Of a stretch of 64,000 nucleotides of DNA, positions 59,373 through 64,000 are shown piece by piece. This stretch comes from Anaerolineae bacterium. Its GTDB lineage: Bacteria > Chloroflexota > Anaerolineae > Aggregatilineales > Phototrophicaceae. Within the stretch, counting starts at the first letter, position 1. Every line of letters begins with the position of its first letter. Position numbers and translations under genes: made by a program. Below the pieces are notes generated by a model that searched no databases, was not told where the DNA came from, and was given only the letters and a program-made list of their open reading frames with translations. The stretch is taken from NCBI GenBank assembly GCA_022826865.1, contig JAJDUC010000079.1:1-64000 (forward strand), read 5' to 3'.

Positions 59373-60254
59373 ATGACTCGCCTGGCTGTTCTCGCCGATA
59401 TCCATGGCAACCTGCCCGCGCTGGAAGCTGTCATAGACGACATGGCGCAGTTCGATGTTGATCATGTTGCGGTCGCCGGCGACAGCGTCAATTGGGGACC
59501 CTACTCGCGCGAGGTGATGGAAATCATCAGCGCGGGCCGCTGGGCAGTCATCCGCGGCAACAACGAGTTTTACGCCCTCGATTACGGCACGCCGCGCATG
59601 CCGCCGCATTGGTCCTCATTCACCATGCCGCCGATCCTGCGCGAACACCTGGGCGCGGATTGGCTCCGCATTATTGCCTGCTTGCCGGATGACCTTTGCT
59701 TGCGTTTTGTTGACGCGCCTGCGATCCGCATGGTTCACGGGATTCCCGGCAATCCTTTCCAGGCGATCAGCCCCGGCTCTTCCGCCCGCGAAGTCGAGGC
59801 TTGGCTGGCCGATGTGCCGGAAACCACCGTCATCTGCGGCCACAGCCATATTGCCCTGGAGCGCCGCATCGGCCGCTGGCATATCTTCAATCCCGGTTCC
59901 GTCGGCATTCCTCTGGACGGCGAAATCAGCGCCAGCTATATGATTCTCGACGGGGACGCAAGCGGTTGGAGGATGGCCGCGCATTGCCGGGCGCCGTTTT
60001 CCAACGAGGCGAACTTCGCGCGTTTTGCAGCGCAGCGCTTCGCCGAACGCGGCGGCGTTACCGCGCGGCTCGTCATCGAAGAATTCAAACGCGCTCGCCT
60101 GCGCCTGCATCCCTATCTAATCTGGAAAGACGCCAACCGCCCCGACCAGCCCGACAGCATCAAGCTGATGGAAGAATTTCTCAAACTGGGCAACATCAGC
60201 GGTTTCATGCACTCCGATTATCAAGATCTGAGGCCGGCGCTGTATCGCGACTGA
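59373..60254 (+). CDS. Calcineurin-like metallophosphoesterase
   Basis: 293 residues. Metal-binding motifs in order: LAVLADIHGNLPALEAV (DxH), VAVAGDSVNWGPYSREV (GD), VIRGNNEFYAL (GNNE) and TTVICGHSHIALERRIG (GHSH). The layout resembles YfcE/MJ0936-type phosphodiesterases, extended by about 100 C-terminal residues (RARLRLHPYLIWKDANRPDQ). Substrate unknown. ATG after AGAGGGG. Confidence 0.9.
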   Translation: MTRLAVLADIHGNLPALEAVIDDMAQFDVDHVAVAGDSVNWGPYSREVMEIISAGRWAVIRGNNEFYALDYGTPRMPPHWSSFTMPPILREHLGADWLRIIACLPDDLCLRFVDAPAIRMVHGIPGNPFQAISPGSSAREVEAWLADVPETTVICGHSHIALERRIGRWHIFNPGSVGIPLDGEISASYMILDGDASGWRMAAHCRAPFSNEANFARFAAQRFAERGGVTARLVIEEFKRARLRLHPYLIWKDANRPDQPDSIKLMEEFLKLGNISGFMHSDYQDLRPALYRD

Positions 60255-60310
60255 TTGCCCCGGGCATGGTAGGATAGACGCAGTCAACCGCCAGGGACCC
60301 GGAGCCGCCC

Positions 60311-60583
60311 ATGTGCCGCAACATCCGCGCGCTGTACAATTACGAGCCGCCCAGCACGGGCGCCGACATTGAGGCGGCGGCCCTGCAATATGTGCGCAAA
60401 GTGAGCGGCTATAAGAAGCCGTCCGCCGCAAATGAAGCCGTCTTTCAACGGGCGGTTGCCGACATCGCGCGGGCGACGGCGTCCCTGCTTGACTCATTGC
60501 AGACCACGGCGCCGCCCCGCAACCGCGAAGCCGAAATCGCCAAGGCGCGCGCCCGCAATGCCGCGCGCTTCGGCCGCGCCTGA
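60311..60583 (+). CDS. DUF2277 family protein
   Basis: 90 residues. MCRNIRALYNYEPPSTGADIEAAALQYVRKVSGYKKPS is the hallmark N-terminus of DUF2277, with the conserved MCRNI start and FNxEPP-type segment. Function unknown; widespread in soil and marine bacteria. 57 bp after the phosphoesterase gene. Confidence 0.9.
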   Translation: MCRNIRALYNYEPPSTGADIEAAALQYVRKVSGYKKPSAANEAVFQRAVADIARATASLLDSLQTTAPPRNREAEIAKARARNAARFGRA

Positions 60584-60587
60584 GCCG

Positions 60588-60616
60588 TTTACACGCCGAA
60601 TAGCTTGCGCTAGACT
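60588..60616 (+). promoter_or_regulatory. Predicted promoter of the MDR oxidoreductase gene
   Basis: TTTACA (60588-60593), exactly 17 bp, TAGACT (60611-60616). It lies directly after the DUF2277 stop and 36 bp before the ATG at 60652. Confidence 0.6.
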
Positions 60617-60651
60617 ACGGCCCGGAACGGCGAGACAGACGAGAGGACTGC

Positions 60652-61689
60652 ATGACGGAATCCGGCAGCAGCATGCGCGCCGTCATCATCGAAAACATCG
60701 GCCGCCCGCGCGCCCTCAAGGTGACGCGCATTCGCCGTCCACAACCGGGCGCGGGCGAAGCGCTCGTCAAGATTCACGCCAGCTCGGTGAACCCGCAGGA
60801 CCTATTGCTCCGCAGCGGCCGTCTCATCATTCGCAAGCCCATGCCGCATATCCTGGGCGCGGACCTGGCCGGCGAGATCGCGCAGCTCGGCGACGGTGTG
60901 AAGGACTGGCAAATCGGTGACCGCGTCGCCGCCAGCTTTGAGCAGCTCGGCTGCGAAATCGATGGCGCTTATGCAGAGTACTGCGCCCTGCCCGCCAGCC
61001 AATTGATCAACTTGCCTGACGATCTCGACTTTCAATCAGCCGTTGCCGCCGGCGCCGCATTTGCCGCCGCCTTCCAGGCTCTGGTGACCTGCGGCAAACT
61101 CAAAAAATCGGACACAGTGGTAGTGCGCGGCGCGGGCAACAGCCTCGGCGCATCGGCGGTGCAGATCTCCGCCGCGCGCGGCGCCAAGGTCATCGCCATC
61201 AGCGAGAGCGAATTCGCGGGGCGCTTGCGCGAAATCGGGGCGACAGTTGTGCTTGAGGACGCCGGCGACGATTTGCTGCGTCAGGTTCAACTCGCGAGCT
61301 TGGAAGAAGGCGCCAGTCTCATTCTGCATTGCAGCGACGAGCTCGACCTGGTTCAGTCCCTGGGCATGCTCAGAAATGGCGGCCGGCTGGCTATCGCCTG
61401 CGCCCTGCGCAAACCGGCAGCCCGCTTTGACGCGCTGGACCTGCACTTGAGGAATCTCAGCATCCTGGGCGCCAGCGGTTCCATCAAGCCCAAAGATTTT
61501 GAATCCATCTTGCGCAGCGTGGCCAATGGCGCCTATCGCGCGCTGGTGGACGAGATTATGCCTCTGAGCCAAGCCCAAAAGGCCCATAGAAAGATGGAGA
61601 AATCGCCCGGGTTCGGCAAAATTGTTCTCGTTCCCGATTCGATTCTGGAAGCCGAGAAAAAACCCTCCAATTGGATCCCGATCGAATAA
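60652..61689 (+). CDS. Zinc-independent medium-chain dehydrogenase (quinone oxidoreductase-like)
   Basis: 345 residues. GroES-like N-terminal part with AGEALVKIHASSVNPQDLLLRSG and HILGADLAGEIAQLGDGVKDWQIGDRVAA, then the nucleotide-binding VVVRGAGNSLGASAVQISAARGAKVIAI. No zinc-binding Cys/His set is seen, as in NADPH:quinone oxidoreductases of the MDR superfamily. The C-terminal AHRKMEKSPGFGKIVLVP is typical. Reduces quinones or enones; the physiological substrate is unknown. A second ATG at 60676 is a possible start. Confidence 0.9.
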   Translation: MTESGSSMRAVIIENIGRPRALKVTRIRRPQPGAGEALVKIHASSVNPQDLLLRSGRLIIRKPMPHILGADLAGEIAQLGDGVKDWQIGDRVAASFEQLGCEIDGAYAEYCALPASQLINLPDDLDFQSAVAAGAAFAAAFQALVTCGKLKKSDTVVVRGAGNSLGASAVQISAARGAKVIAISESEFAGRLREIGATVVLEDAGDDLLRQVQLASLEEGASLILHCSDELDLVQSLGMLRNGGRLAIACALRKPAARFDALDLHLRNLSILGASGSIKPKDFESILRSVANGAYRALVDEIMPLSQAQKAHRKMEKSPGFGKIVLVPDSILEAEKKPSNWIPIE

Positions 61690-61696
61690 CCGGCGC

Positions 61697-62716
61697 TCAA
61701 TCGAGCCCGGGATAATCCAGAAACAGCGCGTCCAGCGCCAAGCGCAAGTTGGCGTTGGTATCAAGCGTTTGCAGCATCCGCTGTGTCGCCTTCAGCGCTT
61801 CAAGAGCATTCGCCGGTCCAATGCGCTGGGCGAGAGCGCGAATCTCGGCGCGGCGGTCGCCATTGCATGGTTTGACTGGGCTGTCCAGGCACTGCAGCGC
61901 GACATCGCGCCAATAGGTTTGCCAGATATCCAGGACATGACGCAGTTCCGCTTTGTCCCGTCCCACGCGCTTGCTCAGCGTTTCCGCGGCTTTTATGCGC
62001 GCCAAACGCGTCCCGGCCAGGACATCGCGCAGCAGATTCAGCATTTCTTCGCGTATGGCGAGCGTCTCGTCGTCCGCCAGGGCCTTCAGCGCCCAACCGG
62101 CGCGGCCGCAGCTTAACCTGGCGATCAAGTCCGCGCGCTCTTCATCACAGCCGCGGCTGATCAGCGTGTCTTTCATCAGCTCCAGAGGCGCCGGCCGCAG
62201 CGGCAGCATCTGCGCGCGGCTGCGCACGGTCGGCAATATGCGTTCGGCGTTGGCGGCGATCAAAATCATAACCGCATAATCTGGCGGTTCTTCCAGCGTC
62301 TTAAGCAGCGCGTCCTGCGCCAGCGGCGCAACCAGATCAAAGTCATCGAATATGGCGATTCGGTAGCGCGAGGCAAAGGGCTTCAGCGCCAGCGCATGCG
62401 CGGCATGCCGTATCTCGTCAATCTTGGGCGGCTGGCCATCCGCCTGGCTGATGACGAGCAGGTCTGGATCGGATCCCCGGTCGACGGCTTTGCAGGCGCG
62501 GCAGTCAAGACAGGGACGGTCCGCTGCGTTCCGCTTCTCGCAGTTGAGCGCCATCGCATAGGCGCGGGCCAGCTTCATCTTGCCCAGCGACGGGCTGCCA
62601 CTTATCAAATAGGCATGGCGATTACGCCCGTGCCGCAGCGCCCGGCGCAGAAAATCCACAGCCCACTCGTGACCGATGACGCCCCAATTCGCGGAGGCCC
62701 GGCTACCTTCGTCCAT
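61697..62716 (-). CDS. holB: DNA polymerase III delta' subunit
   Basis: 339 residues. AAA+ clamp-loader fold: GVIGHEWAVDFLRRALRHGRNRHAYLISGSPSLGKMKLARAYA, a zinc module CEKRNAADRPCLDCRACKAV with four Cys, PPKIDEIRHAAHALALKP, and the sensor region DALLKTLEEPPDYAVMILIAANAERILPTVRSR. It loads the sliding clamp with tau/gamma and delta. The P-loop-like SGSPSLGK may still bind nucleotide. Convergent with the MDR gene, 7 bp between stops. Confidence 0.92.
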   Translation of the reverse strand: MDEGSRASANWGVIGHEWAVDFLRRALRHGRNRHAYLISGSPSLGKMKLARAYAMALNCEKRNAADRPCLDCRACKAVDRGSDPDLLVISQADGQPPKIDEIRHAAHALALKPFASRYRIAIFDDFDLVAPLAQDALLKTLEEPPDYAVMILIAANAERILPTVRSRAQMLPLRPAPLELMKDTLISRGCDEERADLIARLSCGRAGWALKALADDETLAIREEMLNLLRDVLAGTRLARIKAAETLSKRVGRDKAELRHVLDIWQTYWRDVALQCLDSPVKPCNGDRRAEIRALAQRIGPANALEALKATQRMLQTLDTNANLRLALDALFLDYPGLD

Positions 62717-62920
62717 GCGCCGATTATACAGCGCGGGCCTGGCAAATTGAAATGCGCGGCGACGTCTGCTTGCAAATGGCCAGCCTCGCGTGAAACCCGC
62801 GTAAAGTCGGCAAGCGCCGTCGTATGTTAGCTATGAAAGACTCTATAATGGTAAGCGGGAAGCGCTCAATAAACCGCCGCCCCTTAGGAATAGCCGATGG
62901 ATCAAGCAAAGGACATTCGC

Positions 62921-64000
62921 ATGCCATCATTGATCGCGCGACTCATTCGCCTGATTATGCTCATGTTCATTTTGACACTGTCGATTCAGGCCCAGGACGC
63001 GCCGGCCATCTCCATCAGTCCTCAAGCGGGCGAGGTCGAAAGCGCTGTATTCGACATCGTCATCAGTGGATTGCAATCGGAAACGGTTTACCAGATCGAG
63101 ATCCTCTTCGCCGGCGCTGTCGTCTTCAGCAGCGAAGAAACGAGCGACGCCGACGGCCTGATACCCTATCCCATTCGCAGCACAGAAGGCGATCAAGCCG
63201 GCGCCTATACGATTCGCGCGCTCCATCAAGGCGAAGTCGTCGTCAGCGCGGCATTCCACTTGATCGCTGCGGGCGAGGGCGCTGAAGACCAACGCGAACT
63301 CCTGGGGAATGTCATGGTTTCGCCCGAGACGGCGCCCTTTGGGCAAATACAGACGATACGCATTTCCGAACTCGCGCCGGAAAGCGATTATGCGCTGGCG
63401 ATCACCGCCAGCGAGACGCAAGAATCGGCTTATCGCCGGCAGCTCAGGAGCGACGCCGACGGGGTCATCGAGATCGAGGTGTTCGCGGAAGCAGGCGATT
63501 CGCCCGGGCAGCGTCAGGTCGACGTCTACAACGTCGGCGGCCAGTTGATCGCCACGGGCGAATTCACAATTGAAGCGCCAGCCGTGCGCGACCTGAGCCT
63601 GCATCTGGCGCCGACCGCCTTGGCCGCCGGCGGGACGGTGGAGATCGCCGTTGCCGGGGCCGTGGCCTTGGACAGCGTCACCGCCCAGATCACGACCGTC
63701 GACGGCGTGCTGATTGATACCGTGCTGGCGCAAGCCTCGGCTGCGGGGGAAGCGGCGCTGCGTTTCGCGACTTCGTCGAACCTGCCCCCGGGCGAATACG
63801 CAGTCGCTATCTTTATCGAAGGCGAGAAGCTCGCGACGACGAGCTTTGAAGTCACAGCCGTCGCAATGGAGACACAAGCTCAAGACCAAGCAGATGCGAC
63901 CGCGGGGCTGCCGAGCGTTGCCGATGCGGTCGCGACGATTTCGCCCCAGTCGGCGCCGATCGGTTCCGGCCACCGCATCACGGTCAGCGGCTTGCAGGCG
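62921..64000 (+). CDS. Secreted protein with tandem Ig-like repeats (truncated by window end)
   Basis: Missed by the ORF track because it runs off the window. A signal peptide (RLIRLIMLMFILTLSIQAQD) is followed by at least three repeats of about 85-90 residues, each starting near xISPQAG/xVSPETAP/xLAPTALAAGG and ending in a beta-strand before the next. A fourth begins ATISPQSAPIGSGHRITVSG. This is the pattern of bacterial Ig-like or IPT/TIG surface domains. Start ATG 62921 follows AAAGGA; an in-frame ATG at 62897 is also possible. A TATAAT lies at 62844-62849. Confidence 0.75.
   Translation, partial: MPSLIARLIRLIMLMFILTLSIQAQDAPAISISPQAGEVESAVFDIVISGLQSETVYQIEILFAGAVVFSSEETSDADGLIPYPIRSTEGDQAGAYTIRALHQGEVVVSAAFHLIAAGEGAEDQRELLGNVMVSPETAPFGQIQTIRISELAPESDYALAITASETQESAYRRQLRSDADGVIEIEVFAEAGDSPGQRQVDVYNVGGQLIATGEFTIEAPAVRDLSLHLAPTALAAGGTVEIAVAGAVALDSVTAQITTVDGVLIDTVLAQASAAGEAALRFATSSNLPPGEYAVAIFIEGEKLATTSFEVTAVAMETQAQDQADATAGLPSVADAVATISPQSAPIGSGHRITVSGLQA

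Noticed and set aside
1-64000. CRISPR array
   Set aside because: No regularly spaced direct repeats with unique spacers were seen; the palindromic repeats are dispersed singly.
1-64000. Insertion sequence, integrase or prophage genes
   Set aside because: No transposase, integrase or phage structural motif was found in any translated frame supplied.

Overview
The window looks like a chromosomal segment of a GC-rich, free-living, aerobically respiring bacterium. I read it as a member of the Chloroflexota (Anaerolineae-like), at moderate confidence. Pointers are: a cytochrome c oxidase cluster whose subunit II carries a fused cytochrome c; a tRNA-Thr/Tyr/Thr - rpmG - tRNA-Trp - secE - nusG - rplK - rplA transcription unit; many WD40/TolB-type secreted propellers; several GT-C type polytopic glycosyltransferases; and dispersed small palindromic repeats. 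No rRNA, CRISPR array, prophage, integrase or intact transposase gene was seen.

Layout. 1-3.6 kb: two convergent secreted beta-propeller genes between small inverted-repeat elements. 3.6-10.6 kb: a large unknown protein, then a type III restriction-modification operon whose mod gene is split by a (CCCAA)5 tract, the signature of phase variation. 10.6-22.4 kb: metabolic and envelope genes (gamma-glutamylcyclotransferase, Gfo/Idh oxidoreductase, guanine deaminase, a membrane glycosyltransferase/glycoside-hydrolase pair, a secreted hydrolase, threonine-dehydratase-like enzyme, FGGY kinase, aldo/keto reductase). 22.5-30.8 kb: the cytochrome oxidase operon with a recognisable promoter, containing an unknown membrane protein and interrupted by an AT-rich type II restriction-modification pair. 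30.8-35.4 kb: Uma2, OsmC, a glycosyltransferase, rsmA and msrA. 35.6-38.9 kb (minus strand): the rplA/rplK/nusG/secE/rpmG unit with four tRNAs and a consensus promoter; NusG carries a Cys4 insertion. 38.9-45.6 kb (minus): two 3-hydroxyacyl-CoA dehydrogenases, a coiled-coil membrane protein and succinate dehydrogenase with an apparently fused SdhC-SdhD anchor. 46-50 kb: rmuC, yvcK and a further glycosyltransferase. 50.1-54.6 kb: efp, a hydrolase, ridA, and a roughly 0.8 kb tandem duplication holding two toxin-antitoxin copies (one toxin killed by a nonsense codon) and a chimeric RidA/SEC-C mini-ORF, then an anSME-type radical SAM enzyme. 54.8-58.2 kb: a stand-alone HsdR_N-like protein, rluD, an HNH endonuclease cassette and small proteins. 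58.3-64 kb: galE, a phosphoesterase, DUF2277, an MDR oxidoreductase, holB and the start of a secreted Ig-like repeat protein cut off by the window end.

How it fits together. Core respiration (succinate dehydrogenase plus a haem-copper oxidase) and core information processing (rplA/rplK, nusG, secE, rpmG, tRNAs, rsmA, efp, rluD, holB) are interleaved with a heavy load of DNA-processing and conflict genes (type III R-M, type II R-M, an HsdR_N/RAMA-like protein, HNH, Uma2, RelE-type toxins) and with mobile small repeats. The most informative unusual points are the phase-variable mod gene, the R-M insertion in the oxidase operon, the NusG Cys4 insertion, the SdhCD fusion and the local tandem duplication. 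All calls are from reading the sequence and the supplied ORF translations; no database search was run.
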